Assembly (NCBI GenBank): GCA_023428755.1
Contig: JAEYWX010000009.1
Location: 1-64,000, forward strand
DNA length: 64,000 nt
DNA from: Bacteroidota bacterium
Lineage (GTDB): Bacteria; Bacteroidota; Bacteroidia; Chitinophagales; Chitinophagaceae
Direction: 5' to 3'
Translations under genes and position numbers: made by a program
Shown: piece after piece, positions 56,287 to 64,000 of the stretch
Numbering within the stretch: position 1 is the stretch's first letter
Layout: the number at the start of each line of letters is the position of its first letter
Notes under the pieces: model-generated
Database searches by the model: none
What the model was told of the DNA's origin: nothing
Seen by the model: only the letters and a program-made list of their open reading frames with translations

Positions 56287-57006
56287 ATGATGAAAAACAA
56301 AACCCTTCGTTGGCTAATTCTTTTTGTTCTCACAGTAAGCATTACTAAAATGTACGCACAGCAAAATATTATTACAAATCCAACCTTGAGTCCAATGCAG
56401 CAAAGCCTTGTAAATATTTCTGCATTAACGGCAACAGGGAATTTGCAGCAATTAAAAATGCAGCTAAATATAGGATTGGATTCTGGTCTAACTATTAACG
56501 AGATTAAGGAAACATTGGTACAGCTCTATGCCTATTGTGGTTTTCCAAGAAGTCTCAATGCTCTTAATACTTTTAAAGTCGTATTGGATGAAAGAAAGGC
56601 AAAAGGAATAACAGACAGCATAGGAAAACAAATTATTATTGAAGACACATCATCAGACAAATATGAACAAGGCAGAAAGGTTTTAGAAGTTCTTACCAAA
56701 GTTTCGCAGTCCAAACCGGCTCTGGGTTTTGGCGAGTTTGCACCTCGTATTGATGCTTTTCTGAAGGAACATTTGTTTGCCGATATTTTTAATAGCGATG
56801 TTTTGAGTTATCAGCAAAGGGAGTTGGTTACAATTTCGGCTTTGGCTTCAATGCCCGGTGTTGAGCCGCAGTTGCAAGCCCACATTTCAATGGGAATAAA
56901 TACAGGTATTACAAAAATGCAATTGATGGAAGTATTTAGCCTGATTGAAGAAAGTATTAATAAAACTCAGGCAGATACTGCAAGAAGCGTCTTGTCAAAA
57001 TTTTAA
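56287..57006 (+). CDS. exported carboxymuconolactone decarboxylase family protein (double CMD)
   Basis: A protein of about 239 residues with two AhpD/CMD-like domains (about 40-110 and 150-225). Each shows the helix pattern seen in VNISALTATGNLQQLKMQL and VTISALASMPGVEPQLQAHI. There is no CxxC pair, so a peroxidase role as in AhpD is unlikely. The N-terminus is a signal peptide (MKNKTLRWLILFVLTVSI, cleavage near YAQQ). Two ATGs at 56287 and 56290 follow a TTG at 56278; the ATGs are better starts. It follows the cupin gene by 12 bases. The substrate is unknown. Confidence 0.8.
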   Translation: MMKNKTLRWLILFVLTVSITKMYAQQNIITNPTLSPMQQSLVNISALTATGNLQQLKMQLNIGLDSGLTINEIKETLVQLYAYCGFPRSLNALNTFKVVLDERKAKGITDSIGKQIIIEDTSSDKYEQGRKVLEVLTKVSQSKPALGFGEFAPRIDAFLKEHLFADIFNSDVLSYQQRELVTISALASMPGVEPQLQAHISMGINTGITKMQLMEVFSLIEESINKTQADTARSVLSKF

Positions 57007-57023
57007 AAAAACAAATAATAAAA

Positions 57024-57410
57024 ATGGATTCAGTAAATACAAAATTCTCATTGGAAGAATTACAAAATATAAACAAAGCAGATGACTTAAAAATATCGCC
57101 TTTCCGTTCCGATGGTGTTACTTATGGCACACCTACATGGATATGGGCAGTAGTAGTGAATGATGATTTATATGTACGGGCTTATAATGGCATTAAATCC
57201 CGCTGGTATCAATCAGCTATTGCACAAAAGGCAGGTCGTGTTCATGCAGCGGGTATGGTTAAGGATGTGAATTTTGAAAAAGTTAACGGCAGTATCAATG
57301 AACAAATTGATGAAGCTTACAAAAAAAAGTATGCTAAAAACCCATACCTGTCCTCAATGATTAGTACCCGTGCCAAAGAAGCTACTGTAAAAGTTATACC
57401 GATTAAATAA
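57024..57410 (+). CDS. DUF2255 family protein
   Basis: A 128-residue protein matching the DUF2255 pattern: an N-terminal helix, then ISPFRSDGVTYGTPTWIWAVVV, the strand DLYVRAYNGIKSRWYQSAI, and a C-terminal segment with GRVHAAGMVKDVNF. The fold is thought to be a small beta barrel related to flavin-binding split barrels, but no function is known. No signal peptide is present, unlike both exported neighbours upstream. It is 17 bases after the CMD gene. Confidence 0.8.
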   Translation: MDSVNTKFSLEELQNINKADDLKISPFRSDGVTYGTPTWIWAVVVNDDLYVRAYNGIKSRWYQSAIAQKAGRVHAAGMVKDVNFEKVNGSINEQIDEAYKKKYAKNPYLSSMISTRAKEATVKVIPIK

Positions 57411-57443
57411 ATGAATGTATAAATACAACTAATTGATAAGGCT

Positions 57444-58628
57444 ATGGCAAATAAAAACAATCAATCATCAAGAAGAAAATTTATAGAGCAAACAGCATTG
57501 GCTGGTGCAGCTTTAATAGTTACAAACCCTTTACAACTTCTTTCACAAACAAATAATTTTAAAAATATGAGCAACAACATTAAATCAAGAGCCTATGCCG
57601 CAAAAGACAGTTCCGGTAAATTAAGCCTTTGGGAGTTTGAACGCAGACCATTGGGAGATAATGACATTCTGATTGATATTAAATATTCAAGCATCTGTCA
57701 TTCAGATATTCACCAAATGAAAGGGCATTGGGGTCCGCAACAATACCCACAGGTTCCGGGTCATGAAATTGCTGGTATTGTAGCAGCAGTAGGAAAAAAT
57801 GTAACCAAATTCAAAGTAGGTGATAAAGCAGGTGTAGGTTGTATGGTTGATAGTTGCATGGAATGTGAAAGCTGTAAAAAAGGAGAAGAACATCATTGCG
57901 AAACAACTGGTTTTACTGGCACTTATGGTTCACCGGATAAATCATCACCTACAGGAATTTCACAAGGAGGTTATTCTAATAACCTTGTGGTAAGAGACCA
58001 TTTCGCAATTAAAATTCCTGACAATTTAGACTTGCAACATGCAGCTCCTTTGCTTTGTGCAGGTATCACCACTTATTCTCCTTTAATGCATGCTAAAATC
58101 AAAAAAGGTGATAAGGTGGGCGTAGCTGGTATTGGCGGCTTGGGTCACATGGCTATTCAATTGGCTGTATCAAAAGGTGCAGAAGTTTATGTCTTCACTA
58201 CTACGGCATCAAAAGTGGAGGACAGTAAAAAGTTTGGAGCGAAAGAAGTAATTGTAGTGAGCGGTGCAGATAGCTTTAAACCATGGAAGGGGAAATTGGA
58301 TTACATGATTTCCACTATCCCATATGCTTATGAAATGTCCTCATACATTGATTGCGTAAAGCCTTACGGTTACTTTACACAAGTAGGGCAACCTGTCAAT
58401 GGTGAGCTTACTATTAACAACTTCAACATGATTTTCAACCGTGTCAATTTCAATGGTTCGTTAATTGGGGGTATTCCCGAAACACAGGAAGTAGTGGATT
58501 ACTGTGCTCAAATGAAAATCTATCCGCAAATCCAGTTAATAAAGGCAGAAGATATTAATGATGCCTGGGAAAAAATTGTAAACAAAGAAGCACGGTATCG
58601 CTATGTAATCGATGCTTCAACGATTTAA
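57444..58628 (+). CDS. Tat-exported zinc-dependent alcohol dehydrogenase (CAD/YahK type)
   Basis: A 394-residue medium-chain dehydrogenase/reductase. Residues 1-45 are an added leader with a twin-arginine motif SSRRKFIEQ, a hydrophobic stretch ALAGAALIV and a possible cleavage near LLSQ. The core has the catalytic zinc ligands Cys85 and His107 (VPGHEIAG), structural-zinc Cys138, Cys141, Cys144 and Cys152, a third catalytic Cys in APLLCAGIT, and the nucleotide-binding GIGGLGHMAIQLA. The closest group is YahK/cinnamyl alcohol dehydrogenase, normally cytoplasmic. It would reduce aldehydes with NADPH, which is hard to supply outside the cytoplasm. Confidence 0.85.
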   Translation: MANKNNQSSRRKFIEQTALAGAALIVTNPLQLLSQTNNFKNMSNNIKSRAYAAKDSSGKLSLWEFERRPLGDNDILIDIKYSSICHSDIHQMKGHWGPQQYPQVPGHEIAGIVAAVGKNVTKFKVGDKAGVGCMVDSCMECESCKKGEEHHCETTGFTGTYGSPDKSSPTGISQGGYSNNLVVRDHFAIKIPDNLDLQHAAPLLCAGITTYSPLMHAKIKKGDKVGVAGIGGLGHMAIQLAVSKGAEVYVFTTTASKVEDSKKFGAKEVIVVSGADSFKPWKGKLDYMISTIPYAYEMSSYIDCVKPYGYFTQVGQPVNGELTINNFNMIFNRVNFNGSLIGGIPETQEVVDYCAQMKIYPQIQLIKAEDINDAWEKIVNKEARYRYVIDASTI

Positions 58629-58652
58629 AACAATAAAAGAAATAGAAACATA

Positions 58653-59504
58653 ATGAAAAAAGTAACATTAAATAACAATATAGAAATGCCCATTTTGGGG
58701 CTTGGTGTATATCAGGTAACCAGTACCGAAGAATGCGAACGAAGTGTGTTAACTGCAATAGAAACCGGCTATCGCCTTATTGATACTGCCGCAGCATATC
58801 TCAACGAAGAAGCCGTTGGTAATGCTATCAGAAAAAGTAGTATCAACAGAGAAGAATTGTTTATCACAACAAAGCTTTGGATACAGGACGCAGGTTATGA
58901 AAAAACCAAAAGAGCATTTGAGAAATCCTTGAACAAATTGCAACTGGATTATTTGGATTTATATCTTATTCATCAGCCTTTCGGGGATTATTATGGTGCC
59001 TGGCGGGCAATGGAAGAACTATACAAAGCTGGCAAAATCAGGGCTATTGGGGTAAGCAATTTTTATCCCGACAGAGTAATAGATTTAATTTCTCACAATG
59101 AAATTGTGCCTGCCGTTAATCAGATAGAAATAAATCCTTTTTTTCAGCAAATAGAAACACAGAAGAATTTACAGGAAAACGGTATACAGCCTCAATCCTG
59201 GGCTTCGTTTGCAGAAGGGCGGAACAACTTATTTACAAACGAAGTATTAGCTTCCATTGGAAAAAAATACAACAAATCCATTGCACAGGTTGTGCTGCGT
59301 TGGCTTATTCAAAGAAATGTTGCTGTCATTCCTAAATCTGTGAATAAAGAAAGGATTGTAGAGAATTTCAATGTCTTTGATTTTGAATTGAGCATTGACG
59401 ATATGCACAAAATACAAACCTTAGATGTTAACCAAAGCGCCTTTTTTAGTCATCAGGACTATCAAACTGCAAAATGGTTAAGCAATGTTAAATATGACCT
59501 TTAA
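58653..59504 (+). CDS. aldo/keto reductase (2,5-diketo-D-gluconate reductase-like)
   Basis: A 283-residue TIM-barrel NADPH reductase with the full catalytic tetrad: Asp44 and Tyr49 in DTAAAYLNEEAVG, Lys74 in ITTKLW and His107 in LIHQPF. The C-terminal half has IGVSNFYPDRV and the cofactor-binding IPKSVNKERIVEN. It fits the YvgN/DkgA group, which reduces methylglyoxal and other small aldehydes. It follows the alcohol dehydrogenase gene by 24 bases and is the last intact gene of the AraC-linked operon. Confidence 0.85.
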   Translation: MKKVTLNNNIEMPILGLGVYQVTSTEECERSVLTAIETGYRLIDTAAAYLNEEAVGNAIRKSSINREELFITTKLWIQDAGYEKTKRAFEKSLNKLQLDYLDLYLIHQPFGDYYGAWRAMEELYKAGKIRAIGVSNFYPDRVIDLISHNEIVPAVNQIEINPFFQQIETQKNLQENGIQPQSWASFAEGRNNLFTNEVLASIGKKYNKSIAQVVLRWLIQRNVAVIPKSVNKERIVENFNVFDFELSIDDMHKIQTLDVNQSAFFSHQDYQTAKWLSNVKYDL

Positions 59505-59514
59505 AAAAGAGGTT

Positions 59515-59553
59515 ATGCAAATAAGAAAGTTGGGAAGTAGTGGATTAGAAGTA
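59515..59553 (+). pseudogene. first 13 codons of a second aldo/keto reductase gene
   Basis: An ATG at 59515 opens the frame MQIRKLGSSGLEV, the typical beginning of aldo/keto reductases of the MQxRxLGxSGLxVS type. After residue 13 the match ends and the frame runs on through unrelated codons to a stop at 59611-59613. In the other frame MFS transporter sequence begins at once. This is a deletion junction at about 59553. Confidence 0.65.
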
Positions 59554-59951
59554 TACCGGCAGCCACTGCGTATGCAAATCTTTCATATAAACAATTACTT
59601 CAGTCACTGTTAGCTATTACTAAAAAGTATGCAGTATTGCGAAGAGGAGCAATCACAGGCGCAATGATGTTTGGTTCTTTTAGTGTCTTTTGGACTTCAT
59701 TGACATTTTTACTTGAAAGCCCGTCATTTAACATGAACTCTAATCAAATCGGGTTATTTGGTCTTGTGGGTGCAGTAGGTGCATTAGGTGCTCGGGTAAT
59801 TGGAGGGCTGAACGATAAAAAAGATAGTCGCAGCATCATCGTTGTATGTATCATTTCATGTCTCATTGCTTATGCAGTGTTAGGGTTTGCAGGCACATAT
59901 ATTATCGGAATTATTCTTGGAATTATTGTTTTGGATTTTGGTATCCAGGGG
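59541..59951 (+). pseudogene. internal fragment of an MFS transporter
   Basis: The open frame from about 59556 reads PAATAYANLSYKQLLQSLL, then RRGAITGAMMFGSFSVFWTSLTFLL, GALGARVIGGLND and a helix ending LGIIVLDFGIQ. This is the middle part of a 12-helix efflux protein (arabinose-efflux/YnfM type), from the central loop to about helix 10. The start of the gene and its last helices are missing. The frame has no initiator of its own except a TTG at 59637 and runs without a stop into histidine kinase sequence. Confidence 0.7.
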
Positions 59952-60677
59952 AACCAGGGACGAAAAGCGGAGATACTGCTGGCAAATGATCTTACGGAAT
60001 TATTACAAACGCAGCAATCATTACAGGAAGCGTATAAAAATATCGTTGATATTGAAGAACAGGAACGGCAACGGTTGGCAGGCGAAATACATGATGGAAT
60101 TGCACAAAATCTTGTAGCCATGCAGTTGATGTTTACAGGAATTTCTATGAGTGTGCCGGCGATTCAACAACATCCGCATGCCGGTATTTTTTCTGAAACA
60201 CTGGATGCAACCATCAATGAGTGTAAAGAAATTGTTGGAAATGTGCGGCCGAAGGAATTAATTGATAACGGACTTGATGCAATGTTGGAAAACCTTCTGC
60301 AAAAAATCAACAGTATTGGAAAGCTAAACATTACGTTACAGTTGAATACATCACTTGATTCCTGTTTTGAATACAATGAGCGTTTTCATTTGTATCGCAT
60401 TATCCAGGAGAACATCAGCAATACGTTAAAGTATGCAGCAGCTACTACTGCAACAGTTGCTGCATCTCGTACGGATCATTCTGTTGAAATATCCTTTACT
60501 GATAACGGGAAAGGGATACCTGAAAAAGCAATGCTGGCTGAAAGCAGTTTCATTGGAATTAAGCGGCGCCTGGCTGTATTGAATGCTTCTTTTGAAGTAC
60601 TCAACCTGGCTGAAGGGGGAGCTCGTTTTAAATACAGCATACCTGTTAGCAGCAGCACCGGTACCACTGTTAATTAA
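59637..60677 (+). CDS. chimeric ORF: MFS fragment fused to a truncated sensor histidine kinase
   Basis: A 346-residue frame. Residues 1-105 come from an MFS transporter with four helices, and from about residue 110 a histidine kinase of the NarL/DegS type (HisKA_3) begins. It has a short coiled coil (LTELLQTQQSLQEAYKN), the H-box LAGEIHDGIAQNLVAMQL with the phosphoacceptor His, the N-box IIQENISNTLKYA and the glycine motif FTDNGKGIPE. The normal sensor N-terminus is missing. The abrupt change after FGIQ, where MFS similarity stops, suggests a deletion fusion and not a natural domain combination. It could still make a membrane-bound kinase, so I keep it as a CDS with doubt. No partner regulator gene is next to it. 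Confidence 0.6.
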   Translation: MRRGAITGAMMFGSFSVFWTSLTFLLESPSFNMNSNQIGLFGLVGAVGALGARVIGGLNDKKDSRSIIVVCIISCLIAYAVLGFAGTYIIGIILGIIVLDFGIQGNQGRKAEILLANDLTELLQTQQSLQEAYKNIVDIEEQERQRLAGEIHDGIAQNLVAMQLMFTGISMSVPAIQQHPHAGIFSETLDATINECKEIVGNVRPKELIDNGLDAMLENLLQKINSIGKLNITLQLNTSLDSCFEYNERFHLYRIIQENISNTLKYAAATTATVAASRTDHSVEISFTDNGKGIPEKAMLAESSFIGIKRRLAVLNASFEVLNLAEGGARFKYSIPVSSSTGTTVN

Positions 60678-60728
60678 AAAGGCGCTGCAGTAAAGCAACG
60701 CCCAAACCAAAACAACTGCATGAAAAGA

Positions 60729-61274
60729 TCAGGGAATGTCGATACTTCGGATCGACCACTCATTCACAATTTTTCCATCGCCGTATTTATCCCAAAAGAC
60801 CACTTGTAATTGATAGTTCTTTTCCCATTCCATCGGTTTGCCAGTATTGATGGTGCATTTTAATCGTGTTGCTTCTTCTTTTACAAATACATCATCGCCC
60901 GCAAACAAATCTTTTTCATCCAACAAGACTTTCCCGTTTTCATCGCTGATGCGGAGTGAACAGCCTACTGAAACCTTTCCATCTTGTTCCTGCAAACCGG
61001 TAACGTTTTCATTGATCAGTAAAAAACGTTCGCCTAAAGGTATGTCTGTGTGGTTGAGCACTTCATCGTTCATCATCAGTATGGCCGATTCAAGTGCCAT
61101 TGTATGATAGGTGGAAGTAAGGCCGGTGCTCAAATTCTTTTTCACACCTGCTATTTTCTTTCCTGAGCAGGCTGAGAAAATTAGTACAAGCAACAGCGAA
61201 GAAAGCACCGGCAAGAATGTTGCCGGCACCTGCAACAACTGTTTCAAATTTGAATAGGAGTTTTTCAGCAGCAT
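60729..61274 (-). CDS. hypothetical lipoprotein
   Basis: A protein of about 181 residues from the ATG at 61274. It has a long hydrophobic signal sequence ending in a lipobox-like FSAC followed by SGKK, so it should be lipidated and anchored in the membrane. The mature domain looks like a beta-rich sandwich, with segments ILMMNDEVLNHTDIPLGERFLLINENVTGL and VGCSLRISDENGKVLLDEKDLF. I recognise no family. The longer frame to 61334 adds 20 residues of unlikely leader. It is on the opposite strand from the kinase fusion, with 51 bases between their ends. Confidence 0.65.
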   Translation of the reverse strand: MLLKNSYSNLKQLLQVPATFLPVLSSLLLVLIFSACSGKKIAGVKKNLSTGLTSTYHTMALESAILMMNDEVLNHTDIPLGERFLLINENVTGLQEQDGKVSVGCSLRISDENGKVLLDEKDLFAGDDVFVKEEATRLKCTINTGKPMEWEKNYQLQVVFWDKYGDGKIVNEWSIRSIDIP

Positions 61275-61504
61275 AGGCCATTCAATATGGCTGTTTTTGA
61301 AATGTGTGAACGGTGTATAAACAATAGGTAGCATTTGTATTTCTGTTTAACGCTGTAAAAATGCAAACACAAACAGCCATCGCAAAATAGTATTGAACGG
61401 GTTGCGGTATAACTAAACTAAAATGTAGTAAAATGTAATTAAACCGTTTTGCAGCAAGAGTTGATATTACCTGTTGATTGGTGTAAAGCGAAAAATGCAA
61501 CGAA

Positions 61505-61900
61505 TTAATTGCTGATTTCAGCAATCGCTTCGGCTGAAAGTGGTTTGGTAAACAGTTTTTTTACTACCGAAAAACTTTCAGCTTTCAGTTTGTCTTCATG
61601 GTAAACAGAGGAGGTGTATAAATAAACAGTGGTGGTAAAATGTTGCCGTTGTTCAAGTTTATCAATTTCTTTTAAAAATTCCCATCCGTCCATCAACGGC
61701 ATATTAATATCCAGCAGAATAATATCTGGAAGCGGCTGATGTGAATTTAATTTTTCACGGATATATTCCAACGCCTCTTCGGGATTGGTAAAGGAGTCAA
61801 TTCTTGCTTCGGGCAGGTGCATGCCAATGATTTCCCTGCTGAGGAAATTATTGATCTCATCATCATCAATCAAAAGGATGTGTTTTGTTGCTTCGCTCAT
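61505..61900 (-). CDS. single-domain response regulator
   Basis: A 131-residue CheY-like receiver with all key residues: the acidic pair in LLIDDDEIN, phosphoacceptor Asp in ILLDINMPLMDGWEFL, a Thr/Ser switch in LYTSS and Lys in LFTKPL. There is no output domain. It overlaps the histidine kinase gene by the four bases ATGA, so translation is coupled and the two form a two-component pair. It may act by protein contact or through a phosphorelay. Confidence 0.85.
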   Translation of the reverse strand: MSEATKHILLIDDDEINNFLSREIIGMHLPEARIDSFTNPEEALEYIREKLNSHQPLPDIILLDINMPLMDGWEFLKEIDKLEQRQHFTTTVYLYTSSVYHEDKLKAESFSVVKKLFTKPLSAEAIAEISN

Positions 61901-64000
61901 ATACTTACAGGTGTTTTGGGCAATGTGATTGTAAAAATTGTGCCACGATTTTTTTCACTTTCAACTTTTATGCTTCCATTTTGCGATTCAAGTTGTGTTT
62001 TAACAATGTATAGCCCCATCCCTTTTCCATCAATACCTGTATGGAAACGTTGGAATAATTGAAATACTTTGTCACCATAGCGTTCCATATCAATACCAGA
62101 TCCGTTATCGCTGAAAACAATTGTGTAATTGCCGGGTGTTTCATTTGATGTAATATGCAGTTGTGCTGCTTCGCCCGGTTTACGATATTTGATGGCATTG
62201 GTGATCAGATTTTGAAACACACTATGAAGTATCCGTTTCGGAAAGCGGATATCGGTGACATTAAATTGATGTGTGATGTTGGTTTCTGTTTGCTGCACCC
62301 ATTCTCCAATGGACGCAATTACATTTTTGAGTAATTGTTCAAGGTTTACTGTTTCTGCCTGCTCCTGTGCAACAGTTCTGAACGATAAAATTTCATTTAC
62401 ATCATCAAGTGTTTCGTGGAGGATGGCCACACACTCATTGATTTTTGAAAAATACGATGCGTTGATTTGATTCAACTCTTCTTTTTTAAACAGCCGTACC
62501 AGGCTTAGCAGATTTGCAACGGGCGAGCGCAGGTTGTGTGATGTGATGTAGGCAAACTGCTGGAGCTCACTGTTCCGTTTTAATAAGGTTGATGACAATT
62601 CGCTGAGTTCAATTTCTTTTTTCTTTAATTCATCTACATTCAGATAAATACCGGTGAAATGGGTGGATCTGTTATTGTGATCCCGTTTCATTACCCGGCT
62701 GATCATGAGGCACCATTTCCAGTCGCCTGCTTTTGTTTTAAAACGAACAATGATTGGCGGACTGTCAACCGATTTCTCCATTTGGCTGCGAAACGACTCT
62801 GCTAAAGCAGGCAGATCCTCGGGGTGTACCTGCGAGCGTAAAAAATTCCGGTCGTTTGGTAATTCATCCAGCTCATAACCAAGATTTGTAGTAAATGAAT
62901 CGCCTAATGAAACAGTATCATTTTCAAAATCAAAATCCCATGTACCGATCCCTGCGGCTTCTATCGCCATTTTCAAACGCTCTTTATTAACTAAGAGTTG
63001 TTCCTGTGCACGTGTGCGTTCTTTCACTTCCAATTCCAGTTCCCGTGTGCGTTTACGAACAGCCTTACGGAGTGTTATATTGTAAATCAGAAATACGAGA
63101 ATTACCAATGCCGTTACAATACCACTGTATAAGAGAATCTGTAACAGGCGACCCGATTCAGATTTACCGGGATTGTAAATAAATCCTTTCAGTGTTACAG
63201 ATGAATCAATTAATCCCAATGATTTATGTACGTTGAGTATATGTTGCCACCGGCCTTCGTTTTGGTGCCCGATCTCTACAAACATCGGAAGAATCAGTTT
63301 TTGCATTTCTGCCGCTTCATACAAGAGTGCTTCTTTTGTAACATTGCGTTCTTTTACACCCGGTAACGTTAAAATATAGTCCGCTATTTCTTCAGGATGC
63401 GCCATGGCATATTCCCAACCTTTGAAACTGGCTCTTCTGATCCGTTCCGTAAGCAAGGGTTTTTCTGTTGCGGTTTCCTGCGTGGTAAAAAGCAGGTCGC
63501 CATAAAAATCAATTCCGTAATTCACGGGAAGAAGCATGTTTACTTTAATTCCGTTTCGTTCCAGCTGTTGTGGTTCAACGGAAGTATACCCTGTCATTGC
63601 ATCTGCATATCCATTCAATAGATCATTATTGTTCCAGGTATGTGGAATCACATGCAGCGAGTCTAACGGTATCCCTTCTTTTAAAAACAAAGCCTGTAAC
63701 TGTACCCAGCCCTGGTCTTGCGATGCCATGATCTTTTTACCAATGAGATCGGTTGGAAAATTGATGTTGGCTGTTGCTGGTGAAATAACAGTATAAGGTG
63801 AGTGTTGAAAAACGGTACCAAGTACGATCAGTTTTTTTCCTTTTGCATGATCGAGAATCAGATCAGAGCCGGTTACGCCAAATTCTGCATCGCCATTCAT
63901 TACAGCCGCAACAGGAGCATGGTTTTTATCGGCAGGAATAATTTTTACAGTAAGTCCTTCTGCTTTATAAAAGCCTTTTAATTGTGCGGCATAGTATCCT
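61897..64000 (-). CDS. hybrid NMT1/THI5-like sensor histidine kinase (5' end outside the window)
   Basis: At least 700 residues; the frame is open at the right edge, so the start is missing. The visible part begins with a periplasmic binding domain of the NMT1/THI5 (ABC-type substrate-binding) kind: GYYAAQLKGFYKAEGLTVK, then GDAEFGVTGSDLIL. A membrane helix (IVTALVILVFLIYN) follows, then a coiled coil, a PAS domain (GIGTWDFDFENDTVSL to GIYLNVDELK) and the kinase with H-box YITSHNLRSPVANLLSL. The N-box is LITNAIKY, with G-boxes DNGSGID and GKGMGLYIV. It would sense a small ligand related to pyrimidine or taurine-like compounds, then signal to the response regulator encoded next. Confidence 0.85.
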   Translation of the reverse strand, partial: GYYAAQLKGFYKAEGLTVKIIPADKNHAPVAAVMNGDAEFGVTGSDLILDHAKGKKLIVLGTVFQHSPYTVISPATANINFPTDLIGKKIMASQDQGWVQLQALFLKEGIPLDSLHVIPHTWNNNDLLNGYADAMTGYTSVEPQQLERNGIKVNMLLPVNYGIDFYGDLLFTTQETATEKPLLTERIRRASFKGWEYAMAHPEEIADYILTLPGVKERNVTKEALLYEAAEMQKLILPMFVEIGHQNEGRWQHILNVHKSLGLIDSSVTLKGFIYNPGKSESGRLLQILLYSGIVTALVILVFLIYNITLRKAVRKRTRELELEVKERTRAQEQLLVNKERLKMAIEAAGIGTWDFDFENDTVSLGDSFTTNLGYELDELPNDRNFLRSQVHPEDLPALAESFRSQMEKSVDSPPIIVRFKTKAGDWKWCLMISRVMKRDHNNRSTHFTGIYLNVDELKKKEIELSELSSTLLKRNSELQQFAYITSHNLRSPVANLLSLVRLFKKEELNQINASYFSKINECVAILHETLDDVNEILSFRTVAQEQAETVNLEQLLKNVIASIGEWVQQTETNITHQFNVTDIRFPKRILHSVFQNLITNAIKYRKPGEAAQLHITSNETPGNYTIVFSDNGSGIDMERYGDKVFQLFQRFHTGIDGKGMGLYIVKTQLESQNGSIKVESEKNRGTIFTITLPKTPVSI

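Noticed and set aside
1..64000. CRISPR array, tRNA or rRNA genes
   Set aside because: I saw no regularly spaced short repeats and no cloverleaf or conserved rRNA segments. A tRNA search program could still find one I missed.

Overview
The window looks like a chromosomal segment of a Bacteroidota bacterium, most probably of the Chitinophagaceae. The grounds are type IX secretion (T9SS) C-terminal sorting domains on three large exported proteins, AT-rich gene starts without Shine-Dalgarno sequences, histidine kinases with an HNLR-type H-box, an ExbB-ExbD-ExbD-TonB block with the insert-bearing ExbD typical of the phylum, and a DUF5117-type metalloprotease. I see no rRNA, tRNA or CRISPR array.

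Layout. 1-1.4 kb: a small membrane protein and a REP-associated tyrosine transposase (RAYT) bracketed by two related hairpins. 1.5-12.6 kb: a minus-strand exopolysaccharide (EPS) operon running from an EEP-family phosphodiesterase and a degenerate receiver protein through the priming sugar transferase, glycosyltransferases, asparagine synthase, epimerase and methyltransferase to a polysaccharide deacetylase. 13-20 kb: a 2360-residue T9SS protein headed by a serine hydrolase. 20-35 kb: the assembly and decoration part of the EPS locus, with three acyltransferase-3 proteins, a polytopic membrane protein, a methyltransferase, a half-length TolC-like protein, the Wzy/WaaL-type polymerase, an overlooked 38-residue membrane peptide, the Wzc-like copolymerase, a GT2, a GT-C enzyme and a Wzx-type flippase. 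35-41 kb: a second hydrolase-headed T9SS protein and a third T9SS protein. 41-44 kb: a glycosyltransferase with a UbiA/HAD pair resembling decaprenyl-phosphate ribose synthesis. 44.5-52.5 kb: housekeeping genes (zinc metalloprotease, ExbB/ExbD/TonB energy transducer, mnmE).

52.5-60 kb is an accessory patch at the 3' end of mnmE, a known island integration hotspot in other bacteria. It starts with a C-terminal remnant of a RhuM-family gene whose stop codon abuts the start of a prokaryotic Argonaute (pAgo) gene. The Argonaute has a frameshift near its N-terminus, appears to lack canonical PIWI catalytic residues and keeps a recognisable MID guide-binding motif. Next come an AraC regulator and a divergent operon of a cupin lipoprotein, an exported carboxymuconolactone decarboxylase-like protein, a DUF2255 protein, a Tat-type zinc alcohol dehydrogenase and an aldo/keto reductase. 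The patch ends in a scar made of three gene pieces: the first 13 codons of another aldo/keto reductase, a middle fragment of an MFS transporter, and the C-terminal half of a histidine kinase.

60.7-64 kb: a lipoprotein, a single-domain response regulator and a hybrid NMT1/THI5-PAS histidine kinase that runs off the right edge.

The EPS genes form a nearly complete Wzx/Wzy-type pathway: priming on a lipid carrier, extension by several glycosyltransferases, acyl and methyl decoration, flipping, polymerisation with Wzc-like control, and modification by deacetylase and perhaps the secreted hydrolases. No Wza-type outer-membrane exporter lies in the window. The most unusual content is the Argonaute patch and its scarred borders.
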